Origin: CABMKH01 sp040797625
GTDB taxonomy: Bacteria; Bacillota; Clostridia; Tissierellales; Tissierellaceae
Length of the DNA: 64,000 nt
Direction of reading: 5' to 3'
NCBI GenBank assembly: GCA_052067355.1
Contig: JBQHQH010000004.1
Location: forward strand, 62,001 to 126,000
This document shows, piece after piece, positions 35,501-45,269 of the stretch. The notes under the pieces were generated by a model. It was not told the DNA's origin. It ran no database searches and worked only from the letters and a program-made list of their open reading frames with translations. Numbering within the stretch: the stretch's first letter is position 1; each line of letters opens with the position of its first letter. The position numbers and the translations under genes were made by a program.

Positions 35501-36414
35501 GCTTCATCCCCCTGTAATATAGTATTATAATGAAGTAGTCCTCTATAATTTAAATCACTAGAGAGCTGTCCATCATATATTCCAACTATCATACTCTTTT
35601 CTAATATCTCATCTCTATCAGGCAACCTAATCACTAAATAGTCTGGTTTAAATCCCAATAATATCCCACTTTCACTTCCTACTGATTTAAAAGGAATAAG
35701 TCTAATAGCCATAGTTCCACCTATCTCTTTCAGTATCTCCTCTATATTGTAAAAATCCTTGCATATATCTCTTTTCATATAAAATTCTCTCAATGTCAAG
35801 GGAAGTATATCTTTAATTTCATCAAATTCTACTATAAATACTGGATTATTTGTAAAAGGTTCTACTAGAGAATTCCCTGTATCAACTAGGGCTTTTGTGG
35901 GTATCTTATCTCCTTTATATACAATGTCTACATCTGCTATATAACTCTCTTGAGCAAGTTTATTATGATAATAGTTAAATATCTTATAAGATATAAATAT
36001 CCCTATTGATAACCCAATAAAAATATACTTAGGCTTAAATAGATTTATTAGTTTGGATTCTTTAAATAATAGTTTAGATATATCATTATAATTAAAGGAT
36101 ATACCTACAATTGCCCCAGCAAATATAAAGGATATAATATAAAACCCCATCAATTGATAAAAAAATGACTTTAAACTCTTACTACGGAAAGTAAACTTTA
36201 TTATAAAGATAGATATGATTATCTTCATATATGCTCTAGTTAAAAATAATAATCTAGGACTAAAAAACACTAAAGAATATATTGAACATAATATAGAACC
36301 TAAAATAATATTCTTTATAACAATATTGGATTTTGTAACTACCCTAGTTAAAGATAATATTAAAAAATTTATTATAAAATTTTCTAATAGATAATATTCA
36401 AGAACTATATACAA
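35497..36414 (-). CDS. spoIIGA: Sigma-E processing peptidase SpoIIGA
   Basis: The 305-aa membrane aspartic protease has five or so N-terminal helices in the first 150 residues and a cytoplasmic protease domain with the active-site motif ALVDTGNSL. It cleaves pro-SigE in the mother cell on signal from SpoIIR. It overlaps sigE by 4 bases. AGCGGGAGGT precedes the ATG. The gene lies 145 bases after ftsZ and behind a terminator, as in Bacillus. Confidence 0.94.
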   Translation of the reverse strand: MYIVLEYYLLENFIINFLILSLTRVVTKSNIVIKNIILGSILCSIYSLVFFSPRLLFLTRAYMKIIISIFIIKFTFRSKSLKSFFYQLMGFYIISFIFAGAIVGISFNYNDISKLLFKESKLINLFKPKYIFIGLSIGIFISYKIFNYYHNKLAQESYIADVDIVYKGDKIPTKALVDTGNSLVEPFTNNPVFIVEFDEIKDILPLTLREFYMKRDICKDFYNIEEILKEIGGTMAIRLIPFKSVGSESGILLGFKPDYLVIRLPDRDEILEKSMIVGIYDGQLSSDLNYRGLLHYNTILQGDEA

Positions 36415-36510
36415 TAATTACCTCCCGCTTTCATTATTTACTTGTTCCACTCCACTAACTATATCTATTATAGAATAAAATCCATAAAAAATTTGTCTAT
36501 ATTTAAGGAT

Positions 36511-36542
36511 AAAAAAAAACGTATCTCCTTATTTAGATACGC
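36511..36542 (-). terminator. Terminator of ftsZ / dcw cluster
   Basis: GCGTATCT and AGATACG form the stem around AAATAAGG, followed on the minus strand by nine T residues. It ends the long division cluster before spoIIGA. Confidence 0.88.
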
Positions 36543-36559
36543 TTTTCAACAAAATATTA

Positions 36560-37642
36560 TTATTTTCTATCTCGTCTCTTTAGAAAAATAGGTATATCCA
36601 GCTCATCAATGGAATCGTCAAAATTCTCCTCTTCTTGACTCTTATGTGTATCTGGTGTATCATTGGACTCTTTTGAACTCTTTGGACTTACTTCATTAAA
36701 ACCAGTAGCTATTACAGTAATTTTAATCTCATCATTTAGACTATCATCAATTCCTGCACCAAATATAATATTAGCATCCTGATCTACAGATTGTCTTATT
36801 AAGTCAGCCGCTTCATTTACTTCAAATATTCCTAGATCTGAACCACCAGTGATATTTAACAACACAGATTTTGCACCTTCAATAGAGGTTTCAAGTAATG
36901 GACTTTTAATAGCTTGTTTAGCCGCCTCTGTAGCTCTGCTATCTCCACCAGCTTGTCCTATACCCATATGGGCGATTCCCTTATCGTACATAATAGTCTG
37001 CACGTCTGCAAAGTCCAAGTTGATTAAATTTGGTATAGAAATCAAATCAGAAATGCCCTGTATACCTTGTTTCAATATTTCATCTGCCATTACAAAGGCA
37101 TCTGCCATAGTAGTTTTCTTATCGGCAATTTGCAAAAGTCTATCATTGGGAATAGTTACCAATGTGTCTACCTTTATCTTTAGATTTTCAATACCGCTTT
37201 CTGCCTGTAAAAGTCTCTTTCTTCCTTCAAAGGTGAATGGTTTAGTCACTACTCCTACAGTTAAAATTCCCATTTCCTTTGCTATTTCAGCTACAACTGG
37301 GGCTGCCCCTGTGCCAGTTCCACCACCCATACCAGCTGTTATGAAGATCATATCTGAGCCTTTAATCATCTCTGATATTTCATTTCTATTTTCTTCTGCT
37401 GCTTTAGCACCAATTTCAGGATTTGCACCTGCACCTAATCCTTTCGTAATCTTTTCCCCTATTTGTAGTTTAAACTCTGCCCTTGATGCATGTAGAGATT
37501 GTCTATCTGTATTCATAGCAATAAAATCAACCCCTCGAACCCCATGATCTATCATTCTATTGACAGCATTATTTCCACCGCCACCAACCCCGATAACTTT
37601 AATTTTTGCAAACTGTTCAACATCAATATCAAAATCAAACAT
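36560..37642 (-). CDS. ftsZ: Cell division protein FtsZ
   Basis: The 360-aa tubulin homologue has the GTP-binding motif GGGTGTG (in ITAGMGGGTGTGAAPV), KVIGVGGGGNNAVNRMIDHG at the start, the T7 loop NLDFADVQ, and the conserved C-terminal peptide IPIFLKRR that binds membrane anchors. The ATG at 37642 was chosen: AAGGGGG stands 9 bases before it, whereas the ATG at 37651 directly abuts that site. It is the last gene of the cluster, behind sbp. ftsA, usually next to ftsZ, is not here. Confidence 0.96.
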   Translation of the reverse strand: MFDFDIDVEQFAKIKVIGVGGGGNNAVNRMIDHGVRGVDFIAMNTDRQSLHASRAEFKLQIGEKITKGLGAGANPEIGAKAAEENRNEISEMIKGSDMIFITAGMGGGTGTGAAPVVAEIAKEMGILTVGVVTKPFTFEGRKRLLQAESGIENLKIKVDTLVTIPNDRLLQIADKKTTMADAFVMADEILKQGIQGISDLISIPNLINLDFADVQTIMYDKGIAHMGIGQAGGDSRATEAAKQAIKSPLLETSIEGAKSVLLNITGGSDLGIFEVNEAADLIRQSVDQDANIIFGAGIDDSLNDEIKITVIATGFNEVSPKSSKESNDTPDTHKSQEEENFDDSIDELDIPIFLKRRDRK

Positions 37643-37709
37643 CACTTTCATCCCCCTTGTTTAATAGTTGCTGGAACTATATCCTTAATATTATAATTTA
37701 CTCTGTTTA

Positions 37710-38054
37710 TTATATTGATTTATTTCTGAATAATAGTAATCTTCTTATTGCAGCAAAATTATCAAATAGTCTACCACCAAATGTAAAGATTGCAGCATAA
37801 TATAATGGTACCCCTAACCTATCCCCAATATATGCCAAAAATGCGGCCAATATTGAATTTCCAAAAAATCCTGATAAAAACACTTTTATGTTAAATTCAT
37901 TTTTAAGGTTTGCCCTTATACCTCCAAATACTGAATCTAAACAAGCTAAAATAGCTATTGTTATATATAGAGAGTATGCAGTATTATAAGTATATGGTAA
38001 TAAAAAACCAATTACTCCACCAATTAAAATTCCAATAAGTGCAAAAACCATCAT
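37710..38054 (-). CDS. sbp: Small basic protein Sbp (DUF1290)
   Basis: The 114-aa membrane protein has three or four helices and the DUF1290 signature LACLDSVFGGIRANL in the middle. Sbp is conserved next to ftsA/ftsZ in Firmicutes; its role is not established. It overlaps the DUF881 gene upstream by 4 bases. Confidence 0.9.
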   Translation of the reverse strand: MMVFALIGILIGGVIGFLLPYTYNTAYSLYITIAILACLDSVFGGIRANLKNEFNIKVFLSGFFGNSILAAFLAYIGDRLGVPLYYAAIFTFGGRLFDNFAAIRRLLLFRNKSI

Positions 38055-38797
38055 ATATCACCTTCTCCCTTTGGTTTAGCATATTTAAAAGAAAATCTGC
38101 CTGTATAAGCTGGTATGACTATTTTATCCTTACTCTTTATCTCAAACCCAATGGCGTATACATTTTTTAAAGTATCCCCATAGGTACCTGGAGCATTGAC
38201 AGAAGCCATCAACAGTTTAGGATCCCCTATAGCCTCTATTATGAATGGAGTAGCAAGGCTTTTCCCATTAATTCTAATAATAGGACCACCACATTTTATT
38301 TCAGAATTTGAAATCACTCTCTCTCCATTTATACTTATTGCCTCGGCACCAGCTATCTTCAAATCATTTAATATATTTAATATATCAACATCATGTATTA
38401 CATCATCATCTATATCAAATCCAACTATCTGGGTATCAGAATTATCTTGCATTCTTATGGAAATTCCCGGCCCTTCTAGCTGTGTACTTCCAGCTATAGA
38501 ACGATTATATTTTAAATCTCCTGCTAGGATATCTATAATATCCTGATCTCCTTGAGATACATTTTTCATCGTCTCTAATTCCTTCTGTTTTTCTTCTATA
38601 ACTGTATTCAATTCAGCTATTTCATTTTTTATTACGCTTATTTCATTTTGTGTATTCTGTAGAGATTTTATAGTTACTGGTACATAATACTCCACATTTG
38701 CCTTCATAAGAGTTGATATAATGATCCCCAAAATCACACTGGACATAGTTAAAATAATTCTAGGATTGTATCTCTTCATCTTCATCCCTCGCATCAA
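38051..38797 (-). CDS. DUF881 division-cluster protein (YlxX-like)
   Basis: The 248-aa protein has one N-terminal helix (about 10-28), a coiled coil (about 42-75) and an external DUF881 domain with GPGISIRMQDN, AGAEAISINGERVI and GSSTQLEG-like features. This class lies between divIB and sbp in Firmicutes and may bind nucleic acid or heme-like ligands in some members, but no function is settled. It overlaps neighbours by 4 bases on both sides. The second DUF881 gene upstream shares the same layout. Confidence 0.85.
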   Translation of the reverse strand: MMRGMKMKRYNPRIILTMSSVILGIIISTLMKANVEYYVPVTIKSLQNTQNEISVIKNEIAELNTVIEEKQKELETMKNVSQGDQDIIDILAGDLKYNRSIAGSTQLEGPGISIRMQDNSDTQIVGFDIDDDVIHDVDILNILNDLKIAGAEAISINGERVISNSEIKCGGPIIRINGKSLATPFIIEAIGDPKLLMASVNAPGTYGDTLKNVYAIGFEIKSKDKIVIPAYTGRFSFKYAKPKGEGDI

Positions 38798-39543
38798 TTA
38801 ACGATTTCTTCCGATGGTGTACCATATATAAAATCTTTTATCTTTCTGTATTTAGGGATTACAATATTCTTATCTTTCTTTACATGAACTATATAATCAT
38901 AATTTCTCAATTGCCATATAATCCCTCGTTTAATTGCTAAAGCAGATTCTAATGTATCTGGATTACCTATAGCCTTTATTACAATTGGTGAACTTGTAGA
39001 TACACCATTGATTTCAATATGGTCTCCTGCTCTAACAATCTCCGTATATGATGTATATCTTTGATCATTAATGGAGATTGCCTCTGCATCTGCTGCATTT
39101 AAAATGCTGACTATCTGCAATATCAAGTCTAACTCATCTACAATACTATAGCCTTCTCCATATTGTAAGTCTACAGGTGGATCATTAATCTCTAAAATAA
39201 CACCTGCTCCTTCTAATTCTACGTAACCAGCTAGCATCCTATATTTCATAGCATCCTTGTATAGATTTTCAGCATAGACATTTTTGTCAACTTCACTTTT
39301 TTCATATTGCTCTATTTTAGCCTCTAGTTCTGCAATGAGATTTAATTGAGTTTCTTTTTCCGACTGTAATTTTTTAAATTCAGCGGCTAACTGTTGAGAC
39401 CTTTGAACAGGCAATACGCCTTCACCTACAGTTTTATTGACAGTCTTAAAGTGGATGGATAAAATTACACCTAAAAATATAGAAACTAATATCAATGCTA
39501 GTGATTCTCCTGTTTTTTTCATCTTATCCCCCCATCTAATCAT
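38794..39543 (-). CDS. DUF881 division-cluster protein (YlxW-like)
   Basis: The 249-aa protein has an N-terminal helix (about 12-30), a coiled coil (about 47-80) and a DUF881 domain with GAGVILEINDPP, DAEAISINDQRY and the ending SEEIVN. It is a paralogue of the next gene. ftsQ upstream overlaps by 8 bases. It is probably an accessory envelope protein at the septum, inferred from conserved position. Confidence 0.85.
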   Translation of the reverse strand: MIRWGDKMKKTGESLALILVSIFLGVILSIHFKTVNKTVGEGVLPVQRSQQLAAEFKKLQSEKETQLNLIAELEAKIEQYEKSEVDKNVYAENLYKDAMKYRMLAGYVELEGAGVILEINDPPVDLQYGEGYSIVDELDLILQIVSILNAADAEAISINDQRYTSYTEIVRAGDHIEINGVSTSSPIVIKAIGNPDTLESALAIKRGIIWQLRNYDYIVHVKKDKNIVIPKYRKIKDFIYGTPSEEIVN

Positions 39544-40294
39544 CGATAATAATGATAGGATGACTCCCCCTATTCATAATTATCTTACTACTCTTTATTT
39601 CTTTCTTTTCTAAATCCTTTAAAATCTCTTCTAGCATACTTAACTTATATTTTACATTATCTAGGCTACCAAATGCAATATCAATACTATTATTTAATCT
39701 TATTTTGACTTCATTCAATTCTTCTACGTCTATTTCTTTAATCAATTTTAATAAATTTAGCCTATATCCTTCCTCTATAAAGTCTACCAATACTTCTACC
39801 TTTGGAATAGAAAATATATTGCTTCCCAGCTGCATATTCCCAGTTTTTAGTCCTAAAACAATAGGCAACTGTACATCTATATCTTCTACTTGTTTAAGTA
39901 TATATCCTTCATTATCTATAATCAAATATGAAGATATATTTTTGACAGCTAAAGTTTCTTCTCTCTCTATTATATCTATAATAACTGTATCTGGCAGCTT
40001 TATCTTTATATTAGCTTCTTTCACATAAGGCAATTCCTCTACTTTTTCCCTGATCGATTTAGTATCTATCTTGAATATATTTTCTCCCTTGCCAATATTT
40101 GAAAACTCTACTATCTTATTCACATTTAAAATCTTATTTCCAAATACTTCAATTTTTTCCACTCTAAAGAAATCAGATTTTAAAATAAAACCTATTATCA
40201 GTGAAATGATAGTCATAAGTAAGAATAGTTTAAATACTATTTGTCTTTTTTTTCTTCTTCTCTCTATTCTAGTAAGCTTTTGCAATAGTTTCAC
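39536..40294 (-). CDS. ftsQ: Cell division protein FtsQ/DivIB
   Basis: The 252-aa protein has a basic cytoplasmic start (RIERRRKKRQ), one helix (about 22-40), a POTRA domain (FFRVEKIEVFGNKILNVNKI, VKEANIKIKLPDTVIIDIIE) and an FtsQ C-terminal beta domain. FtsQ/DivIB forms a complex with FtsL and DivIC that activates septal peptidoglycan synthesis. Spacing to murA is 39 bases. Confidence 0.92.
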   Translation of the reverse strand: MKLLQKLTRIERRRKKRQIVFKLFLLMTIISLIIGFILKSDFFRVEKIEVFGNKILNVNKIVEFSNIGKGENIFKIDTKSIREKVEELPYVKEANIKIKLPDTVIIDIIEREETLAVKNISSYLIIDNEGYILKQVEDIDVQLPIVLGLKTGNMQLGSNIFSIPKVEVLVDFIEEGYRLNLLKLIKEIDVEELNEVKIRLNNSIDIAFGSLDNVKYKLSMLEEILKDLEKKEIKSSKIIMNRGSHPIIIIDD

Positions 40295-40333
40295 CCCATG
40301 GTTGTCCCATATTTAACAGCAGCAAAAGCTGCA

Positions 40334-41587
40334 TTAAACCAGTTGTATATCAGCCCCCAATTTTTGAAGAGTTTCATGAAAGTTTTCATATCCTCTTTCT
40401 ATATGATAGATATTTCTCACTTCAGTTGTACCCTTTGCTGCTAATCCTCCTAATACGAGAGCCGCTCCTCCCCTAAGGTCTTTGGCATATACCTTAGCCC
40501 CAGTTAGCTCTTCAACGCCTCTTACAACTGCAACTTTTCCAAAGGTCTTGATATTAGCACCCATTCTAGCTAATTCTTCCCCATGTTTAAATCTATTTTC
40601 AAAGACAGTCTCATTTATTATGCTAGTGCCCTTAGCTATTGACAACAATGTCATGAACTGTGCCTGCATATCAGTTGGAAACCCAGGAAATGGAAGAGTC
40701 TGTAACATATCTATAGATTTAATATTTTCAGTTCCTATTACTTTAATATTTTTATCTTCAATCTGTATATAAGTACCTGTCTCTCTTAATTTGGCAATTA
40801 TACTCTGTAAGTGTTCTACTATTATATTATTTAGAACTATTTCTCCTTTAGTTATAGCTGCAGCTACCATAAATGTTCCTGCTACAATTCTATCTGGAAT
40901 TATATTATGGGTACATTCATGGAGACTTTCAACTCCTTCTATTACAATAATATTAGTACCACTACCTCTAATTTTAGCCCCAGCCATATTTAGGTAATTT
41001 TGTAAATCCATAATCTCAGGCTCTCTAGCAGCATTTCTTATTATTGTAGTTCCACTTGCTGTTACTGCAGCTAACATAATATTCTCTGTAGCACCTACAG
41101 ATGGATAGTCCAATTGTATATCTGTACCTTTTAGTCCTGTAGTTTTACAATATAAATATCCATGGGATTCTTCAATAATAGCTCCCATCTGCCTTAAAGA
41201 CTTTAAATGTAAATCGATGGGTCTTGGACCAATCTCACATCCACCAGGATAGCTCAATCTCGCTTCCCCAAATCTTGCTAAAAGCGCTCCCATTAAAATA
41301 ATAGAAGACCTCATTTCCCTTACCAATTCCTCAGGCAATAAAACTGAATCTATAGTACTTGAATCTATTGTAAGACTATTCTTTCCCAAATCTATCTTTA
41401 CCCCTAGTGATGTCAATATCTCTATCATGACCTCTACATCTCTAAGCATGGGAATATTTGATATAAAACTAGTCTTGCCACTTATTACAGTAGCCGCTAA
41501 AATTGGAAGTACAGAATTCTTAGCTCCTGATATGGATATCTCTCCAGATAAAGGATACCCGCCATTGATAATATATTTTCCCACCAT
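40334..41587 (-). CDS. murA: UDP-N-acetylglucosamine 1-carboxyvinyltransferase MurA
   Basis: The 417-aa enzyme commits UDP-GlcNAc to peptidoglycan using phosphoenolpyruvate. It shows GAKNSVLPILAAT (substrate Lys22 region), the catalytic-loop Cys in YPGGCEIGPRPID (the fosfomycin target), and DLRGGAALVLGGLAA near the end. I chose the ATG at 41587 behind GGAGGTG; an ATG 21 bases upstream would include that site. Confidence 0.96.
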   Translation of the reverse strand: MVGKYIINGGYPLSGEISISGAKNSVLPILAATVISGKTSFISNIPMLRDVEVMIEILTSLGVKIDLGKNSLTIDSSTIDSVLLPEELVREMRSSIILMGALLARFGEARLSYPGGCEIGPRPIDLHLKSLRQMGAIIEESHGYLYCKTTGLKGTDIQLDYPSVGATENIMLAAVTASGTTIIRNAAREPEIMDLQNYLNMAGAKIRGSGTNIIVIEGVESLHECTHNIIPDRIVAGTFMVAAAITKGEIVLNNIIVEHLQSIIAKLRETGTYIQIEDKNIKVIGTENIKSIDMLQTLPFPGFPTDMQAQFMTLLSIAKGTSIINETVFENRFKHGEELARMGANIKTFGKVAVVRGVEELTGAKVYAKDLRGGAALVLGGLAAKGTTEVRNIYHIERGYENFHETLQKLGADIQLV

Positions 41588-41654
41588 TACACCTCCATAA
41601 TAATGCATTTAAATCCTATATAACTTATCTTATGCATAAATATGGAGTGGGTTA

Positions 41655-42761
41655 CTATTTTGAAATCAATTCCTCAATAATATCCACTATTTTGGCTGTT
41701 GCATCTATATCCCCTAACTTCTTACTATTATTTGCCATTTCCTTCAACCTTCTTTTATCATCTATTAGGTCAGATATGGTCTTATTTAACAACTTACCAT
41801 TGAGATCTTTCTCTAATATCACAATAGCAGCATTTTTATTTTCAAAAGCTCTTGCATTGTATTCTTGATGATTTTCAGCAGTATAGGACTTCGGTATTAA
41901 GATACTAGGTACTCCTATAGCTGAAATTTCAGCCAATGTTATTGCGCCAGAACTAGCTATAACTATATCTGCAATATTTAAAGCCTGTGGCATCTCATAT
42001 AGATATGGTAAAATCCTTATATTGTCTTTTAATTTTATCTTCTTTTTTTCTAATTCAGACATGAAGTCACGATACCATCTCTTACCAGTTATGTGAATTA
42101 GTTGTATATCTTCATTGTCACTAACCTTATCTATCATCTCCATTATAGCAGTGTTAAGCTTTTTTTGCCCTCCACTTCCCCCAAAGGAAAGTATAAATGG
42201 AATTTTTTTATCTATATTTAATTTGCTATAGGCACTTTCTCTATCAATATCTACTATCTCCCTACGTATAGGATTTCCAGTAAGTACCACCTTTTCTGGA
42301 TGTTTAAAATACTTAATAGCTTCTTCAAAAGTAACAGCCACTCTATCTACATAGCGAGATAAGATTTTATTAGTTATGCCAGGGAAGGCGTTTTGTTCAT
42401 GTATAATAGCAGGTATCTTCTTTTTCTTTGCTCTATATACTATGGGTCCACTGACATATCCTCCTGTGCCTATGACAACATCTGGCTTAAATTCTTTTAA
42501 TATCCTGTTAGAATCCCTTAGTCCATTAAATAATGCCTTTAAAGCAATAAATGAATCCTTATTCAACTTTCTCGGCATTCCCTCTACTCTTATTGTTTTA
42601 AACTTAATCCCTTCTTTAGGTACTAATTCAGATTCCATACCTTTTTTTGTTCCAACATATAATATATCGGCATCTCTATCATTTAATTTTATTTCCTTGG
42701 CAATAGCTAATGCAGGATAGATATGCCCACCTGTACCTCCACCTGATATTAAATATTTCAT
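41655..42761 (-). CDS. murG: UDP-GlcNAc:lipid I transferase MurG
   Basis: The 368-aa GT28 glycosyltransferase converts lipid I to lipid II at the inner membrane face. It shows SGGGTGGHIYPALA, GTGGYVSGP, ILSFGGSGGQ and the UDP-GlcNAc site SSGAITLAEISAIGVPSILIP. The ATG at 42761 is preceded by AGAGGAG, better placed than an ATG 27 bases upstream. Only 4 bases separate it from ftsW. Confidence 0.95.
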   Translation of the reverse strand: MKYLISGGGTGGHIYPALAIAKEIKLNDRDADILYVGTKKGMESELVPKEGIKFKTIRVEGMPRKLNKDSFIALKALFNGLRDSNRILKEFKPDVVIGTGGYVSGPIVYRAKKKKIPAIIHEQNAFPGITNKILSRYVDRVAVTFEEAIKYFKHPEKVVLTGNPIRREIVDIDRESAYSKLNIDKKIPFILSFGGSGGQKKLNTAIMEMIDKVSDNEDIQLIHITGKRWYRDFMSELEKKKIKLKDNIRILPYLYEMPQALNIADIVIASSGAITLAEISAIGVPSILIPKSYTAENHQEYNARAFENKNAAIVILEKDLNGKLLNKTISDLIDDKRRLKEMANNSKKLGDIDATAKIVDIIEELISK

Positions 42762-42765
42762 TTGT

Positions 42766-43890
42766 TCAGCTCCTCTCCATCTTCGCATGTCTAGAAATAT
42801 TTAATAATATTCCTACAGCTGCCATATTTATAATCAATGATGTCCCACCATAACTTACAAAAGGCAATGTAATCCCTGTAGTAGGTATGGAGGATGTAAC
42901 TACCCCTATGTGTATAAGGGATTGAATCGCAATCAATGCTGTAATTCCAGTTGCTAAAAAATATCCAAATACGTCCTCTGTCTTTAAACCTATTATGATG
43001 CCTCTCCATATAACTACCATAAACAACAATGTCACTGTAGTAGCTCCTAAAAAACCAAGTTCTTCTCCTATAATTGCAAATATAAAATCATTATAGGACT
43101 CAGATATATAGAAAAACTTCTGTCTACTCTTGCCAAGCCCCAATCCAAATATTCCGCCAGAACCTAAAGCATATAGAGATTGAACTGCTTGCCATCCCTT
43201 GCCCAGCTTATCTGCAAATGGATCTTTAAATGCCATAATCCTATTCATTCTGTGAGGATTATCTGGATCTGTAATCGCCATCCAAAATAACCCACCAGCA
43301 CCAATTCCTAATGGAACTAGATGCAATATCTTCATCCCTGCTACAAAGAACATAGACATCAATGTTCCAGCTAGTGTAACAGTAGTTCCCAAGTCTTGAG
43401 TGACTATTAATCCACATGAAATTCCAATTATAAGCAATGCCGGAATAGTTCCCTGAGTCAATGAAGTTATTCTATCTTTCTTATTGGATAAAAATGATGC
43501 AAAGAATATTATGGAAGCAATCTTAAGTGTATCTGAGGGCATAAAAAGTATAGGTCCAAGTTTTAGCCATCTTCTAGCTCCCTTTAACTCTATACCTAAT
43601 GGTGAAAAGACCAAGAGCCCTAAGATGATTGCAATTATATATATTGGTACTGCCAGTTTTTTAAAATATCTATAATCAAAATTCATAAAAAACAATAGAG
43701 TTAAAAATCCTAAAAAAGAAGAGAATAATTGCTTTCTTAGAAAAAAATAACCATTATCATACTTCATCATGGCTTCAGGCCAACTTGCACTAAATACCAT
43801 TATTATGCCAATGATGACTAAAATTGTTACGGATAAAAACAAAGTGAAATCTGGAGCTTTCTTTATTTCCTTTTTATTGTTTTTAGCCAT
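42766..43890 (-). CDS. ftsW: SEDS glycosyltransferase FtsW/SpoVE
   Basis: The 374-aa SEDS protein has ten helices and the motifs KGARRWLKLG, YNDFIFAIIGEELGFLG and the final GGTSLIINMAAVGILLNISR. SEDS proteins polymerise lipid II with a class B PBP, here probably the SpoVD/FtsI product. Its place between murD and murG equals spoVE in Bacillus, so it may serve division, sporulation, or both. The ATG at 43890 has AAGGAGG in front. Confidence 0.94.
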   Translation of the reverse strand: MAKNNKKEIKKAPDFTLFLSVTILVIIGIIMVFSASWPEAMMKYDNGYFFLRKQLFSSFLGFLTLLFFMNFDYRYFKKLAVPIYIIAIILGLLVFSPLGIELKGARRWLKLGPILFMPSDTLKIASIIFFASFLSNKKDRITSLTQGTIPALLIIGISCGLIVTQDLGTTVTLAGTLMSMFFVAGMKILHLVPLGIGAGGLFWMAITDPDNPHRMNRIMAFKDPFADKLGKGWQAVQSLYALGSGGIFGLGLGKSRQKFFYISESYNDFIFAIIGEELGFLGATTVTLLFMVVIWRGIIIGLKTEDVFGYFLATGITALIAIQSLIHIGVVTSSIPTTGITLPFVSYGGTSLIINMAAVGILLNISRHAKMERS

Positions 43891-43891
43891 A

Positions 43892-45253
43892 CTATTCCTC
43901 CTTAAGACCATAGACTATTTCTTTGAAATCCTCGCCTCTTTCTTCAAAGCTGTTATACATATCCCAACTTGCACAAGCTGGGGATAATAGTACGCTATCT
44001 CCTTTTTCTGATAATCTATATGCTAGATTTACTGCTTCATTCATATTATTTACCAAGTAATAATCTTTAAATCCATATTTTAAAGCAGTATCTCTAATCT
44101 TATCTTTAGTTTCTCCTAAGAGGATTAAATATCTAATCTTATTATTAAATGCTCTAATAAATTCATCAAATTCTACACCCTTGTCATACCCTCCTGCTAT
44201 CAATACAATTGAACCCTCTATAGCTTCAATTGCTTTGATACTAGCATCTGGATTGGTTCCTTTTGAATCATTATAAAAACATATACCTCTTTTTTCCAAC
44301 ACATATTCTAATCTATGCTCTACACCATTAAACTCCTTAATTCCATTACAAATGATTTCATTATCTATTCCCATAGCATGACAGACTCCTATACTCCCCA
44401 GTATATTCTCCAGATTATGCTTTCCTAGAATCTTTATATCAGAAATAGACATTACCTTTGTTTCTCCTAATTCATCTCTTATAATTATATCTTCCCCATC
44501 AAGATAGATGCCTCTATCTAATTTTTCCAATAGACTAAACCAAATTATATTGGTATTAAGCTCTCTTTCAAAAGTTCTGATCATCTTATCATCATAATTT
44601 AATACTGCATAGTCTTCTCTATCTTGATTTCTACATATATTTTTCTTCGCATTTATATAGTTTTCATATGAACCATGCCAATCTATATGATCAGGAGAAA
44701 GATTTAATATAAGGCTTACCTTAGGCTTAAATAATTTAGTATCTTCCAGTTGAAAACTACTGGCTTCTATAACAAATACATCATCTGATTTTGCACCTAC
44801 TATTCTCTCAAGAATACCTACACCTATATTACCTACTACATATGTACTAGGCTTGACTCTTTTCAATATCTCTCCAGTCAAAGTAGTAGCTGTTGTCTTC
44901 CCATTTGTACCAGTTATTGCTACTATTTTATCTGTAGGAGACAACCGAAAACCAAGTTCAATATCTGTCACAATTTCAATACCCTTCTTTCTTCCATCTC
45001 GTATCACCTTAGCATACGGTGGTACGCCTGGACTTTTGACAATTAAATGAACTCCTTCTAAATCTATATCATCTGTACCAAAGTACTTTTTTATTGGTAT
45101 ATCTTCTATTGCCTTTAAAATATCTTTAAATTCATCTTCAGACTTAGTATCTGTTACCTGTATGTTGGCGCCTAATTTACTTAAACCCTTTATTGTAGAT
45201 AATCCAGATATTCCTAAGCCAACTACTAATACTTCCTTATTTCTTACATCCAC
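43892..45253 (-). CDS. murD: UDP-MurNAc-L-alanine:D-glutamate ligase MurD
   Basis: The 453-aa Mur ligase has an N-terminal Rossmann domain (LVVGLGISGLSTIKGLSKLG), P-loop ITGTNGKTTATTLTGEI, LNLSPDHIDWHGS, and the C-terminal YNDSKGTNPDAS and LLSPACASWDMY that typify MurD. It adds D-Glu to UDP-MurNAc-Ala. The start is GTG at 45253 after GAAGGTGAT. Confidence 0.96.
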   Translation of the reverse strand: MDVRNKEVLVVGLGISGLSTIKGLSKLGANIQVTDTKSEDEFKDILKAIEDIPIKKYFGTDDIDLEGVHLIVKSPGVPPYAKVIRDGRKKGIEIVTDIELGFRLSPTDKIVAITGTNGKTTATTLTGEILKRVKPSTYVVGNIGVGILERIVGAKSDDVFVIEASSFQLEDTKLFKPKVSLILNLSPDHIDWHGSYENYINAKKNICRNQDREDYAVLNYDDKMIRTFERELNTNIIWFSLLEKLDRGIYLDGEDIIIRDELGETKVMSISDIKILGKHNLENILGSIGVCHAMGIDNEIICNGIKEFNGVEHRLEYVLEKRGICFYNDSKGTNPDASIKAIEAIEGSIVLIAGGYDKGVEFDEFIRAFNNKIRYLILLGETKDKIRDTALKYGFKDYYLVNNMNEAVNLAYRLSEKGDSVLLSPACASWDMYNSFEERGEDFKEIVYGLKEE

Positions 45254-45269
45254 ACTATCACCTTCTAAA

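Noticed and set aside
36849..37547. A 232-codon open frame antisense to ftsZ
   Set aside because: It mirrors the codon structure of ftsZ, has no ribosome binding site and shows no protein motif.
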